Notes: a model not told the origin generated them from the letters alone. 64,000 nucleotides of DNA from Comamonas endophytica (GCF_023634805.2 NZ_CP106882.1:186001-250000), one strand, 5' to 3'. Shown: positions 8,641-17,509, numbered from the stretch's first letter. Program-made: numbers and translations.

Positions 8641-8764
8641 TGGATGCTTTCAGCACTACCCGCTTTCCTGTCCTCGGTGAACCCGTGTCACAGGTTCTCG
8701 AACATCGAAAGCCGCAGCGGCTTGCCACAACCAAACGCAACTATAACTATTAAAAATAGTCTTG

Positions 8765-8788
8765 CAATAGCTTAAAGCTATTATTTGA
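8765..8788. repeat. AT-rich repeat, copy 2
   Basis: Has the form CAATAGCTT-AAAG-CTATTATTT-GA. It contains the near-perfect palindrome AATAGCTTAAAGCTATT, and lies 303 bp from copy 1. Confidence 0.55.
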
Positions 8789-8834
8789 GAAATCGTTGCC
8801 GGCGCTCAACAGCGGAAGATGCGGCCTTGCAGGC

Positions 8835-10013
8835 CTATCGCGTGGCAGGCGCGCCCTGCAGATGCGCCCGGCGGAAGCTCGCCAGGGCCAGCCCGGTGAT
8901 GCAGATCTGCGTGACGGCACACGACACCACCGGGTCGTCGCCATGGCCGACCAGCAACGTGCCCACCGCACCCATCGCCATCTGGCCGAAGCCATATAGC
9001 CCCGCGGCGGAGCCCGCCAGCGTAGGCATCACCGACAGCGCGCTGCCCAGCGCCGCCGGGCTGGCAAAGCCCGCGCCAAAGGTCATGGTCACGGTGATGG
9101 CAATCAGCCAGGCAGGCGTGAGCCAGCCCAGCGCCTGGAAAGCCAGCAGCGTGCAGGCCATAGCCAACCCGAGTCCCGCGCCCAGGAACAGGAAAGACTC
9201 GGCCGGCCAGCGGCCCGAGAGCCGGCGCGTGAGGAAGGTACCCAGGCTGGCGCCGACGATGGTGCTGGCCGCGAACCAGCCGATGGCGCTGACCGGCAAG
9301 CCCATCTGCCCATGCACGATATAGGGCACCGACGCGAGATAGGGATAGAGCGCCGAGGTGATGCAGGCGCCGCCCAGCGTGTAGCCGGCAAAGCCCGGGT
9401 TGCCCAGCAGCTGGCGGTAATCGCGCGCAATGGCGCCCACCCGCAGCGGCCGCGGATTCAGGTTGGTTTCGGGCAGCAGGCGCCAGGTGAACAGCAGCAT
9501 GGCGCTGCCGATGGCGACCAGGAACACATAGATCGCGCGCCAGCCGAAGTGGTCGGCAAGGTAGGCGCCGACGATGGGTGCCAGGCCCGGGCCGGCCAGC
9601 GTCAACAGGTTCAGCAGCGCAAGTTCCCGCGTCACGCGCGCCGGCTCGGCGGTGTCGCGCACGATCGCCCGGCCCAATGCGATGCCCGCCGCGCCGCCCA
9701 GCGCCTGCAGCAGCCGCGCTACCAGCAGCCACTCGAGCGTGGGCGCGAACAACGCCATCACGCCCGCGCAGAAATAAACCGACAGCCCCAGCAGCAGCGC
9801 CGGGCGCCGGCCCAGCGCATCCGAAACCGGGCCATAGACCAACTGCCCCAGCGCCAGCCCGATCACATACAGCGTGATGGTCTGCTGCATGCTCGCGGGC
9901 GAAGCGCCCAGCGCCGCGCCGGCCACGGGCAGCGCCGGCACGAAGATATGCATCGCCATGGTGCCGCTGAACGTGACCAGCACCAGCAGCCACAGCGGCG
10001 CACGCGCGTTCAT
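8835..10013 (-). CDS. Bcr/CflA-type MFS drug efflux transporter
   Basis: Inner-membrane major facilitator of 392 residues with about 12 membrane helices. It begins MNARAPLWLLVLVTFSGTMAM. The loop 2-3 motif GPVSDALGRRPALL and the TITLYVIGLALGQLVYGP segment are characteristic of the Bcr/CflA drug/H+ antiporters. Its ATG overlaps the stop of the preceding MFS gene (ATGA), so the two transporters are translationally coupled behind a MarR regulator. The substrate is not known. Tandem terminators lie downstream. Confidence 0.88.
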   Translation of the reverse strand: MNARAPLWLLVLVTFSGTMAMHIFVPALPVAGAALGASPASMQQTITLYVIGLALGQLVYGPVSDALGRRPALLLGLSVYFCAGVMALFAPTLEWLLVARLLQALGGAAGIALGRAIVRDTAEPARVTRELALLNLLTLAGPGLAPIVGAYLADHFGWRAIYVFLVAIGSAMLLFTWRLLPETNLNPRPLRVGAIARDYRQLLGNPGFAGYTLGGACITSALYPYLASVPYIVHGQMGLPVSAIGWFAASTIVGASLGTFLTRRLSGRWPAESFLFLGAGLGLAMACTLLAFQALGWLTPAWLIAITVTMTFGAGFASPAALGSALSVMPTLAGSAAGLYGFGQMAMGAVGTLLVGHGDDPVVSCAVTQICITGLALASFRRAHLQGAPATR

Positions 10014-11221
10014 GCGGTGGCCAGCGCCGGCTGCATGCGCGGGTGGCGCTGGAACAGCGCGGCGGCGGCCATTCCCAGCACGATGACGGCGGTGCAGAAG
10101 ATGCGCACTGCCGGCTCCATGCCCCAGTGGTCGGCAATCCAGCCCATGCCCAGCATCGGCACCATCGAGCCGACGTAGCCGATGACCAGATAGGTCGACA
10201 GCAGCCCGGTGCGGTTGGCGGGCGTGGCGATGCGGTTGACCATGCTCATGCCCGCGAGCATGCTCATGCCGTGGCCCGCGGCCGTGCACAGCACGCCCAG
10301 CGCAAACAGCGTGGCCGAGCCGGCCCAGAGGTTGATCATCAGCAGCGCGTTGCTCAGCGCCAGGCTTGCGAGGCCGAGCGCGCCGCACCAATGCGTGGGC
10401 AGGCGGCCCGCAAGGATCTGGGTGCAGGCCGACAGCAGCAGGATCAGCGCGATGGCCGTACCGCTCACCACCGGGCCATGCCAGGGCACGAGCTTGTCGA
10501 GGAACAGCGGCGACATCGAGGCATACAGGCCAAAAACGCCAAAGGCCAGGAAAGGCAGGCTGCTGGTCAGCGCAAAGGCCTTCGAAGCCTCGCCCGCAGG
10601 CCAGGTCAGCCTGGGCAGCACGTCTTTCCATTGCAGCGGCTGCGGATCCTTCGGCACCGCTTCGTCGGGCAGCTCCAGCTTCGCCAGCGCCAGCATGCCC
10701 AGCGCCGCCAGCACCAGCGTCGGCACATAGGTGGTCACCAGCGGATACGGCGCCCATTGGCCGATCAGGCCGCCCACCAGCGGTCCGATGCCAAAGCCGA
10801 AGGCGATCAGGAAACCGCTCATCATCGCCACGCGCTGCGCATTGCCCGGCGGCGAGAGCTTGGCCAGGCCCAGCGTCGCGCTGGTTGTGACCATGCTCGA
10901 GGCGACGCCGACGATCAGCCGTCCCACGCTCAGGCACGCGACGTTCCAGGCGATCAGGCTGATGAAGGTGCCGATGAACGCCATCGCCAGCCCGAACAGC
11001 ATCACCGGTCTGAAGCCCACGCGGTCGGGCAGGCGCCCCAGGAACAGCAGCGTGCACAGCGCGCCGCCCATGTAGATCACATAGATGTGCGAGATATCGC
11101 TGGCCTGCAGGTTCCAGGCCTCCTTGTAGAGCGCATAGAGCGGGCTGATCAGCGCGGTGCCCATCACGCCGACGATCATCGCGAAACTCACCCAGACAAA
11201 GGGCGATGCTTTCAATTTCAT
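10010..11221 (-). CDS. MFS transporter
   Basis: A 403-residue inner-membrane major facilitator with a 12-helix pattern and the loop motif GRLPDRVGFRPVML between helices 2 and 3. It starts MKLKASPFVWVSFAMIVG at 11221 behind a weak GAGAAA. It is the first transporter of a MarR-MFS-MFS operon and lies 33 bases after the regulator gene. With two adjacent, differently related MFS pumps, efflux of a toxic small molecule sensed by the MarR protein is the likely role; substrate unknown. Confidence 0.85.
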   Translation of the reverse strand: MKLKASPFVWVSFAMIVGVMGTALISPLYALYKEAWNLQASDISHIYVIYMGGALCTLLFLGRLPDRVGFRPVMLFGLAMAFIGTFISLIAWNVACLSVGRLIVGVASSMVTTSATLGLAKLSPPGNAQRVAMMSGFLIAFGFGIGPLVGGLIGQWAPYPLVTTYVPTLVLAALGMLALAKLELPDEAVPKDPQPLQWKDVLPRLTWPAGEASKAFALTSSLPFLAFGVFGLYASMSPLFLDKLVPWHGPVVSGTAIALILLLSACTQILAGRLPTHWCGALGLASLALSNALLMINLWAGSATLFALGVLCTAAGHGMSMLAGMSMVNRIATPANRTGLLSTYLVIGYVGSMVPMLGMGWIADHWGMEPAVRIFCTAVIVLGMAAAALFQRHPRMQPALATA

Positions 11222-11254
11222 TTTCTCTACCGTTGGTTTCTCGTTGGAAGCGCG

Positions 11255-11728
11255 TCAGAGCGCCGCAAAGCGTTGCGAAATCTTCTGCAGCACTGCACGC
11301 GTGACCTGCTGCTCCTCGGACGAAAGACCGGCCAGCAGCGTGCGCTCGATCTCCAGGCTCTTGGCAAGGATCAATCCAGCGGTCTCGTGCCCCTTGTCGG
11401 TCAGCGCGATGCACTTGGTGCGCCGGTCGGCAGGGTCGCAATCCCAGTCCACCAGCTGTGCCTGGCGCAACTGCGCCAGCACCCGCACCAGCGAGGAACT
11501 GTCCAGGTACAGCGCATCGGCCAGATCCTTTTGCCGCATCGGCCCGCCGCGCTCGTAGAGCGCCAACAACGGCGTGCGCGTGGCATCCGACAGCCCCAGG
11601 TCCTTGAAGCTCAGGTCCACCTGCCGGCGCCACTGCCGGTAGACGCTGGCAACGAGCAGCCCGAAACGCGAACGCGCCGGGGAGAACCCAGGCGCGTCGG
11701 AAGAATCGACCACGGAATTAGTTTGCAT
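11255..11728 (-). CDS. MarR family transcriptional regulator
   Basis: A 157-residue winged-helix regulator. The DNA-binding region is visible as GPMRQKDLADALYLDSSSLVRVLAQLRQAQLVDW, followed by the wing CDPADRRTKCIALTDKG, the standard MarR DxR signature. It is the first gene of an operon with two MFS pumps and probably represses it until a ligand binds. A perfect palindrome TTTGCATGCAAA overlaps its start codon and is a likely operator. Confidence 0.9.
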   Translation of the reverse strand: MQTNSVVDSSDAPGFSPARSRFGLLVASVYRQWRRQVDLSFKDLGLSDATRTPLLALYERGGPMRQKDLADALYLDSSSLVRVLAQLRQAQLVDWDCDPADRRTKCIALTDKGHETAGLILAKSLEIERTLLAGLSSEEQQVTRAVLQKISQRFAAL

Positions 11729-11733
11729 GCAAA
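11722..11733. promoter_or_regulatory. Candidate MarR operator palindrome
   Basis: Perfect 12-bp palindrome TTTGCATGCAAA covering the ATG of the MarR gene. The position suits autorepression of the MarR-MFS-MFS operon. Assignment is by position only. Confidence 0.4.
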
Positions 11734-11808
11734 GTATTTTGCCACGGGTTTACCCGGAGTGCTGGAGGCTTGCAAAAGACCTTTTCGAAGTCACGCCACC
11801 AGCTGTGC

Positions 11809-12372
11809 TTATGGCACCGGACCAGCTTCTTTGGTTCCGAATGCTCTATACAACACGTGTTCGCGCAGCGGGTGATGCATGGGCAAGGCTGGGTGTTCAA
11901 ACGTTTGCTCGTCACGATGCATGCCCAGCCGTTGCATGACCCGTTCAGAGCGCGTATTGCCCAACGCGGTGAAAGAAACTATTTCGGCCAGGCCCAAGCT
12001 GTCGAATGCAAAGACGAGTGCAGCGCCGGCCCCCTCTGTGGCATAGCCTTTGCCCCAGAATGACCGATTCAGCCGCCAGCCAATTTCCACGCAGGGAGAA
12101 AAGGGCAACTCGGCCGTTGGCACATGCAATCCGGTGAAGCCCACGAATTCTCCGGAGACTTTCTCCTCGACTGCCCAGAAACCCCATCCCCGCTGTGCGA
12201 TGAGTTCGCGGCAGCGCTGCGCCATGGCATTGCTCTCCTGCACCGTCAGCACAGCAGGAAAATGGCGCATCGTCTCCGCATCGGCATTCATCTGTGCAAA
12301 CCGGGCGGAATCGGAGTCGCGCCACTGCCGAAGCAGCAATCTCCGTGTTTCCAGTTCGTGGATTTGGCCCAT
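11809..12372 (-). CDS. GNAT family N-acetyltransferase (RimJ/RimL-like)
   Basis: Soluble 187-residue acetyl-CoA-dependent acyltransferase. The N-terminal ETRRLLLRQWRDSD strand is typical of the RimJ/RimL group, and the acetyl-CoA loop is visible in WGKGYATEGAGAAL, followed by FTALGNTRSERVMQRLGM. The ATG at 12372 is preferred over the TTG one codon earlier because GGGGAG lies seven bases upstream. It precedes the MarR gene on the same strand with an 80-base gap. The acceptor cannot be assigned. Confidence 0.88.
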   Translation of the reverse strand: MGQIHELETRRLLLRQWRDSDSARFAQMNADAETMRHFPAVLTVQESNAMAQRCRELIAQRGWGFWAVEEKVSGEFVGFTGLHVPTAELPFSPCVEIGWRLNRSFWGKGYATEGAGAALVFAFDSLGLAEIVSFTALGNTRSERVMQRLGMHRDEQTFEHPALPMHHPLREHVLYRAFGTKEAGPVP

Positions 12373-12460
12373 CAATTACTCCCCTGAAGAACCCCGCGGT
12401 ACGCAGTAAGTGCAGCACGCTGACTTGGCAGCAGAGTCGTCCGATCGCAAGATTGAAAAG

Positions 12461-13360
12461 TCATTTGGCGTACTGCCTCACATACCTCACCAGCCAGTCG
12501 ACAAATACCCGGGTGCGATGATTAAGGCGCTTGGGCGAGGGATACATCACCGAGATCGGGACCGTCTGCCGGGTCCAGTCCTCCAGCACCGATACCAGCG
12601 CTCCCGACTGGGGCAGTGGGCGCGCGACCAGGGCATGGGTCTGGCCGACTCCCAGGCCGCTGGCCATCATGCCGATCTGGCCCGCGCTGTCGTTGGAATA
12701 GAAGTCGAAGTTCGAGAACACATGGGTGCGCGCCCCCAATTGCAGGCGCAACGGCCAGACCTCCCGGGCAGCCGCGCCGAAGTAGCCGACCAACTGGTGT
12801 TTTTCCTTCAATTCCTCAGGTGTCTTTGGCACCCCATGCAGCTCAAGATACGCAGGGCTGGCGCAGGTCAGCAACCGGTCCTTGAAGAGCGTTTTCGCCA
12901 CCATCGTGCTGTCGGCCAGAGCGCCGGCGCGAATCACGCAGTCGACACCTTCCTCGACCAGGTTGACCGGCCTGTCGCTGATGCCCACAGCCAACTGCAC
13001 ACCTGGAAACTCGGCCTTGAAATAGCCGAGCGCCGGGATCAGCACATGGTTGGCAAAGGACGAGTACACATCGATGCGCAGCCGCCCCTGGGCCGCCGTG
13101 CCCATATGGCGCAGCGTTTCGTCCGCTTCATCGAGGCTGGCAGTCACGCCCGAGACCCGGCGGTAATACTCGGCCCCTTCCACCGTGAGCGTCACCGAGC
13201 GGGTCGTACGGCGCAGCAGCGGGGTACCCAGATGCGCCTCCAGTTCCAGCAAGGCCTTGCTGATTGTCGATCGAGGAATGCCCAGGTGCGCGGCCGCCAG
13301 CGTGAACGAGCCGGCCTCGACGATGCGCTGGAACACACGGATGCTGAGTAGTTGATCCAT
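12461..13360 (-). CDS. LysR family transcriptional regulator
   Basis: A 299-residue LysR protein starting MDQLLSIRVFQRIVEAGSFT at 13360. The helix-turn-helix LAAAHLGIPRSTISKALLELE is followed by an effector-binding domain containing PVNLVEEGVDCVIR, as in the CrgA/DntR-like subgroup common in Burkholderiales. It is divergent from a nitroreductase gene (starts about 100 bases apart) and probably controls it. The open frame extends 95 codons upstream into the nitroreductase gene without support. Confidence 0.9.
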   Translation of the reverse strand: MDQLLSIRVFQRIVEAGSFTLAAAHLGIPRSTISKALLELEAHLGTPLLRRTTRSVTLTVEGAEYYRRVSGVTASLDEADETLRHMGTAAQGRLRIDVYSSFANHVLIPALGYFKAEFPGVQLAVGISDRPVNLVEEGVDCVIRAGALADSTMVAKTLFKDRLLTCASPAYLELHGVPKTPEELKEKHQLVGYFGAAAREVWPLRLQLGARTHVFSNFDFYSNDSAGQIGMMASGLGVGQTHALVARPLPQSGALVSVLEDWTRQTVPISVMYPSPKRLNHRTRVFVDWLVRYVRQYAK

Positions 13361-13458
13361 GCATGCATTGTCCACAACCATGGATAGACATGCCGGCTTT
13401 GGTGACCAATGCAAAAACTTCCGATGCGTACGCTCAAGCCATCGATATGGAACATGCA

Positions 13459-14295
13459 ATGACCGAACACCAAGCCCTACTTGAGCAGCGCTACGGCGCG
13501 CAAACCAAACCGGCACGGATGGCCTGGAACGCGCAGATCGCGGCGCTGCTGCTGCACCGTTCCGTGCGCAACTATCTGCCCGAAGCCTTGCCTGAGGGCG
13601 CCCTCGAAGCGATGGTGGCGGCAGCCCAATCGGCCTCCACCTCATCCAACCTGCACCAGTGGAGCGTGGTGGCCGTCGGCGACCCCGCCCTCAAGGCCCG
13701 GGTGGCCGAACTGGCTTCGGGCCGGAAAAAGGATGCCAACCGGTTCATCAATGATGCGCCCCTGGTGCTGCTCTGGGTGGCAGACCTGTCGCGCAGTCAT
13801 GCCATCACTTGCGACGGCGGTGGCGATGCACAGGTCCATGATTACCTCGATGCGTTTCTTATGGCCAGCATCGATGCGGCGCTGGCGGCGCAAAATGCCG
13901 TCGTCGCTGCCGAATCGATGGGCCTGGGCGTGGTGTATATCGGGGCGATGCGCAACGAGGCCCAGGCGCTGGCAGAACTCATCCATCTGCCGCGGTACAG
14001 CTTCGTGGCCTTCGGGCTGGTGGTGGGCAAGCCCGCCGATCTACCCGGCAAGCCCGAAACGGTGCGGCCGCGCCCGCCGCAATCGGTGGTGCTGCACCAT
14101 GACCGCTATGACTTCCAGCGCTCCATGGCGGGACTCGATGACTACGAAGCCGAGTTCGGCAAGTTCCGCGAGCACATGGGATCGGCGCGGAGGAGCTGGA
14201 AGGAATCCGTGGTCCACTACAACCGGTTCGACTATATGGACGGGCGGGAGAAGCTGCGGCAGGCGATGGTGGAGCGGGGATTCAACTTGCTTTGA
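13459..14295 (+). CDS. NADPH-dependent nitroreductase family oxidoreductase
   Basis: FMN-dependent oxidoreductase of about 278 residues of the NfsA/FRP type, which reduces nitroaromatics, quinones or flavins. Visible are HRSVRNYLPEALPEG (FMN phosphate-binding Arg and Ser), QSASTSSNLHQWSVVAV and the GLGVVYIGAMRN segment. The start is uncertain: ATG at 13459 (MTEHQALLEQRYG) or at 13447; neither has a strong ribosome site. It is divergent from the LysR gene at 13360, the usual arrangement for an inducible reductase. Confidence 0.85.
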   Translation: MTEHQALLEQRYGAQTKPARMAWNAQIAALLLHRSVRNYLPEALPEGALEAMVAAAQSASTSSNLHQWSVVAVGDPALKARVAELASGRKKDANRFINDAPLVLLWVADLSRSHAITCDGGGDAQVHDYLDAFLMASIDAALAAQNAVVAAESMGLGVVYIGAMRNEAQALAELIHLPRYSFVAFGLVVGKPADLPGKPETVRPRPPQSVVLHHDRYDFQRSMAGLDDYEAEFGKFREHMGSARRSWKESVVHYNRFDYMDGREKLRQAMVERGFNLL

Positions 14296-14351
14296 TGCGT
14301 TGTGGCTTGCCCGTCGACAGGCAGAATTCCCGAACATGAAAAGCGCCTTTT

Positions 14352-14491
14352 TCTTGAGGGCAGGCCGTTCATCCTTCGACGGACTCACGACGAACGGTTT
14401 CAGGGCTTGCGCCAGCCTCAATCTTGAGGGCAGGCCGTTCATCCTTCGACGGGCTCACGACGAACGGTTTCAGGGCTTGCGCCAGCCTCAA
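14352..14491. repeat. 70-bp tandem duplication carrying the extragenic repeat
   Basis: Two head-to-tail 70-bp copies (about 14352-14421 and 14422-14491) that differ at very few positions, notably GGACTCACG against GGGCTCACG. Each contains CCGTTCATCCTTCGACGG and CGACGAACGG, the core of the repeat family also seen near 23875, 52287 and 58367. It sits between the converging nitroreductase and SDR genes. Confidence 0.85.
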
Positions 14492-14494
14492 GAC

Positions 14495-15280
14495 TCACAC
14501 ATTCGCCAACAGGCCCCCATCCACCCGCACCACCGACCCGGTCACATACGACGCCCGGCTGCTCGCCAGAAACGCCACCACATCCGCATATTCCTGCGGA
14601 TCGCCATAGCGTCCCACCGGAATCGCCGCAGTGCTCTCGCGCGACACCTCCTCCACCGCCCGGCCCTCGCGCTGCGCCTTCTGTTCGTCGAGGAACTGGA
14701 TGCGCGCCGTGGCCACGCGCCCGGGCAGCACGATGTTGCTGGTGATGCCGTCGCGGCCGACTTCGCGCGCCAGGGTCTTGGACCATCCCAGCAGCGTCAT
14801 GCGCAGCGCGTTGGACAGGCCGAGGTTGGCGATCGGCGCCACCACGCCCGAGGAGGTGCTGGTGACGATGCGGCCGAACCTGCGCTCGCGCATGCCGGGC
14901 AGCACGCGGTCGGTGATGGCGATCACCGACATCACCATGCTCTGGAAGTGCTTGCTCCACAGCGCGCTGCTCTGGCCGGCCACGGGCGTGGGCGGCGGGC
15001 CGCCGGTGTTGTTGACCAGCACGTCGACGGGGCCGAGCTCGCTCTCGATGTGCAGGATATTGGGCTCGATCACCGCCAGGTCGCCCAGATCCCATTGCAG
15101 CGCGATCGCCTTTGCGCCCGAAGCGTTGATCTCATCGGCCACCGCACGCGCCGCGGCCAGGTCGATGTCGGCCAGCGCGACCTGCGCGCCCTCGCGTGCC
15201 AGCGTGCGCGCGATCGCGCCGCCCAGGCCGCCGCCGGCGCCCAGCACCAGCGCGGTCTTTCCATTGAGTCCGAGGTCCAT
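14495..15280 (-). CDS. SDR family protein with atypical active site
   Basis: A 261-residue short-chain dehydrogenase fold. The cofactor motif GAGGGLGGAIA (residues 14-24) and VLVNNTGGPPP are present. Aligned on FabG through RFGRIVT, Ser143 is kept, but the catalytic Tyr and Lys positions read Ser156 and Arg160 (NLGLSNALR). It is the last gene of a minus-strand operon with a racemase and an FAD-linked oxidase. A second SDR with the same substitutions starts the plus-strand operon at 18616. The reaction is unknown; the cofactor site suggests NAD(P) is still bound. Confidence 0.85.
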   Translation of the reverse strand: MDLGLNGKTALVLGAGGGLGGAIARTLAREGAQVALADIDLAAARAVADEINASGAKAIALQWDLGDLAVIEPNILHIESELGPVDVLVNNTGGPPPTPVAGQSSALWSKHFQSMVMSVIAITDRVLPGMRERRFGRIVTSTSSGVVAPIANLGLSNALRMTLLGWSKTLAREVGRDGITSNIVLPGRVATARIQFLDEQKAQREGRAVEEVSRESTAAIPVGRYGDPQEYADVVAFLASSRASYVTGSVVRVDGGLLANV

Positions 15281-15308
15281 GTGTTTTCCTTGTGTTGTGG
15301 CGGCAAGC

Positions 15309-16724
15309 TCAGATCAGCTTGCCGGGATTCATGATCTGGTTCGGGTCGAGCGACTGCTTGATGCGCATCATCAGATCGAACTCGACCTCCGACTTGTAGT
15401 GGCGCAGCTCGTCGCGGCGCAGCTGGCCCACGCCGTGCTCGGCGCTGATCGAGCCATCGGCCTCGGCCACCATGTCGTGCACGATGCGGTTGAACCGCGC
15501 GGTGGCGGCAGCCAGCACCTCGGGCGCGGAATCCAGCGGCAGCAGCACGTTGTAGTGCAGGTTGCCGTCGCCCAGATGCCCGAAATTGATGATGCGCACA
15601 TCGGGGTCGGCGGCACGCAGCGCGGCTTCGGCCCGGTGCGCGAACCCGGCAATGGCCGAGATCGGCAGCGCGATGTCGTGTTTGATGGCCTTGCCCGCGC
15701 GCATCTGCGCCTGCGAGATGCCTTCGCGGATCTTCCAGAAGGCCTGGGTCTGCGCGCCGCTGGCGCTCACCGCCACGTCCTGCACGCTGCCGCTTTCCAG
15801 CGCCTTTTCCAGGCTGCCTTCGAGCAGCGACGCCAGGCCCTCGCCCTGGGTGTCGGCCAGCTCGATCAGCGCGTGGAAGGCATGCTCCTCGCCCAGCGGC
15901 GCGCGCACGTCGGCCACATGCGCCAGGATCAGCGCCAGCGAGGGCGCGGACATCATCTCGAAGGCCACCAGCCGCTCGCCGCAATCGGCGCGCAGCTGCG
16001 CCAGCAATTGCACCAGCGCCTCGATGTCGCGCGCGCCGACCCAGGCGGTGGCGCGCGCCACGGGCCGCGGCGAGAGCTTGAGCACCGCGGCCGTGATCAC
16101 GCCCAGCGTGCCCTCCGAGCCGATGAACAGGTCGCGCAGGTCATAGCCGGTGTTGTCCTTGCGCAGCGCGCGCAGGCCATGCCAGACGCGGCCGTCGGGC
16201 AGCACCACTTCCAGGCCCAGCGCCAGCTCGCGGGTATTGCCGTAGCGCAGCACCGCGATGCCGCCGGCGTTGGTGGCGAGATTGCCGCCGATGGTGCAGC
16301 TGCCCTCCGACCCCAGGCTCAGCGGAAAGAAGCGGTCGACCTCCTGCGCCGCGGCCTGGATATGCGCCAGCAGCACGCCGGCCTCGCAGGTCAAGGTGTT
16401 GTTCAGCGGATCGACCGCGCGGATGGCATTCATGCGCACCGTGCTCAGCACCACCTGCGCGCCGCTGCCGTCGGGCGTGGCGCCGCCGCTCATGCCGGTG
16501 TTGCCGCCCTGCGTCACCACGGGCGTGTGCGTCTCGTGGCAGATGCACATCACCGCGGCGGTCTCGGCCGTGTTGGCCGGGCGCACGACAATGGAGCTGC
16601 TGCCGGTGAATTTCTTCAGCCAGTCGGTTTCATAGGGTGCCTTGCCTTCGCTGTCGATGACCAGGCCCGCGTCGCCGACGGCCGCATGCAGGCGCTTGAG
16701 AAGTTGGGGGTGCAGATTGCTCAT
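15309..16724 (-). CDS. FAD-linked 2-hydroxyacid oxidase/dehydrogenase (GlcD/D2HGDH-like)
   Basis: Flavoprotein of 471 residues in the D-lactate/D-2-hydroxyglutarate dehydrogenase group, which oxidises a D-2-hydroxyacid to a 2-oxoacid. The PCMH-type FAD domain shows VVTQGGNTGMSGG, SLGSEGSCTIGGNLATNAGG and FIGSEGTLGVITA; the C-terminal domain has NFGHLGDGNLHYN (metal-binding His) and ISAEHGVGQLRRDEL, ending DPNQIMNPGKL. It lies three bases after the racemase gene and 28 bases before the atypical SDR gene in one operon. In a ring-amide pathway it could act on a hydroxyacid intermediate, which is inference. Confidence 0.88.
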   Translation of the reverse strand: MSNLHPQLLKRLHAAVGDAGLVIDSEGKAPYETDWLKKFTGSSSIVVRPANTAETAAVMCICHETHTPVVTQGGNTGMSGGATPDGSGAQVVLSTVRMNAIRAVDPLNNTLTCEAGVLLAHIQAAAQEVDRFFPLSLGSEGSCTIGGNLATNAGGIAVLRYGNTRELALGLEVVLPDGRVWHGLRALRKDNTGYDLRDLFIGSEGTLGVITAAVLKLSPRPVARATAWVGARDIEALVQLLAQLRADCGERLVAFEMMSAPSLALILAHVADVRAPLGEEHAFHALIELADTQGEGLASLLEGSLEKALESGSVQDVAVSASGAQTQAFWKIREGISQAQMRAGKAIKHDIALPISAIAGFAHRAEAALRAADPDVRIINFGHLGDGNLHYNVLLPLDSAPEVLAAATARFNRIVHDMVAEADGSISAEHGVGQLRRDELRHYKSEVEFDLMMRIKQSLDPNQIMNPGKLI

Positions 16725-16727
16725 GGT

Positions 16728-17387
16728 TCACCAGTCGAGTTGGATGCGGCCCAGGGCCATCGATGCCGCGGCCTGGGTGGGCTCGACCACCGGCAGGCCG
16801 GTGGCGTCCTGCAGCGGCGCGCGGTAAGCCGCCATGCCGGCGCAGCCCATCACCAGCACATTCGCGCCATGTTCATCGCGCAGCCGCTTTCCGGCCGCGA
16901 TCATGGCGCTCAACGTGGCTTCTCGGTCCGTCAGTTCGGTCACGCCGCGGCCAATGGCCACCTCGCCGGCCACGCGCTGGGTGATACCCATCGCGCCCCA
17001 GGTGCGCCAGTGGCGCCCGATGGATCCCTGCAGGATGGCCACCACGCCAAAGCGCTGCCCCAGCGTCATGGCCGTGAGCGCGCCGCATTCGCTGATGCCC
17101 AGCGACAGCACGCCCGGCAGCTCGCGCAGCATGTGCAGGCCCGGGTCGCTGAAGCAGGCAGTGACGAAACCCGCGGCTTTGTCCTGGTGCTCCTGCGCGA
17201 AGCGCAGCACCGACAGCGCCGCGCGGTCCACGTCCTGCTGGGTCTGCACGCCCGGCGGGCCGTCGGCCAGCGTCACGCACTCGATGCGCGGGCCGCCGGC
17301 GCGGCGAAGCGGCTCCATGGCGGCGTCGATGCCGGCGGTGACGGCCTGGCTGCTGTTGGGATTGATGACATAGAGCGTGTCGCGCAT
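16728..17387 (-). CDS. Asp/Glu/hydantoin racemase family protein
   Basis: A 219-residue cofactor-independent racemase of the HyuE/allantoin racemase type. It starts MRDTLYVINPNSS, the family N-terminus, and has the two catalytic Cys motifs FVTACFSDPGL and LVMGCAGMA. These enzymes racemise 5-substituted hydantoins, allantoin or related carbon acids. It is the first gene of the minus-strand operon divergent from the LysR gene, and the hydantoinase is encoded on the other side of that regulator, which supports a hydantoin-like substrate. Confidence 0.85.
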   Translation of the reverse strand: MRDTLYVINPNSSQAVTAGIDAAMEPLRRAGGPRIECVTLADGPPGVQTQQDVDRAALSVLRFAQEHQDKAAGFVTACFSDPGLHMLRELPGVLSLGISECGALTAMTLGQRFGVVAILQGSIGRHWRTWGAMGITQRVAGEVAIGRGVTELTDREATLSAMIAAGKRLRDEHGANVLVMGCAGMAAYRAPLQDATGLPVVEPTQAAASMALGRIQLDW

Positions 17388-17493
17388 GGGACGGCCTTCC
17401 TGGAATCTGGCTGGAGCCTTTGAAACGGGCTCCGGGGTTTTGCAGTGTAGGAGCGCAACAGGACTTCGACACTTGCCAATTCATGCGTCATGA

Positions 17494-17509
17494 TTAACAC
17501 CTTGTTATT
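17494..17509. promoter_or_regulatory. Candidate LysR site upstream of the racemase operon
   Basis: TTAACACCTTGTTATT shares its TTAACAC half-site with the perfect palindrome at 18440. If TACACT on the minus strand (17449-17444) is the -10 of the racemase operon, the site is centred near -64, the usual LysR activation position. It also lies just ahead of the LysR start and could give autoregulation. Confidence 0.45.

Larger units (their letters stand above)
8359..8834. other. 476-bp gene-free region
   Basis: Between the start of the alanine-rich gene and the end of the MFS operon, both on the minus strand. It holds, from left to right, the promoter of the alanine-rich gene, an AT-rich repeat (8462-8485), two hairpins reading as terminators on the minus strand (8573-8640), and a second copy of the AT-rich repeat (8765-8788). 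The short open frames here have no ribosome sites or recognisable products. Confidence 0.7.

Noticed and set aside
14352..14491. Two direct repeats considered as CRISPR or attachment sites
   Set aside because: The two copies abut with no spacer, and no integrase or cas gene is near. A simple tandem duplication explains them.
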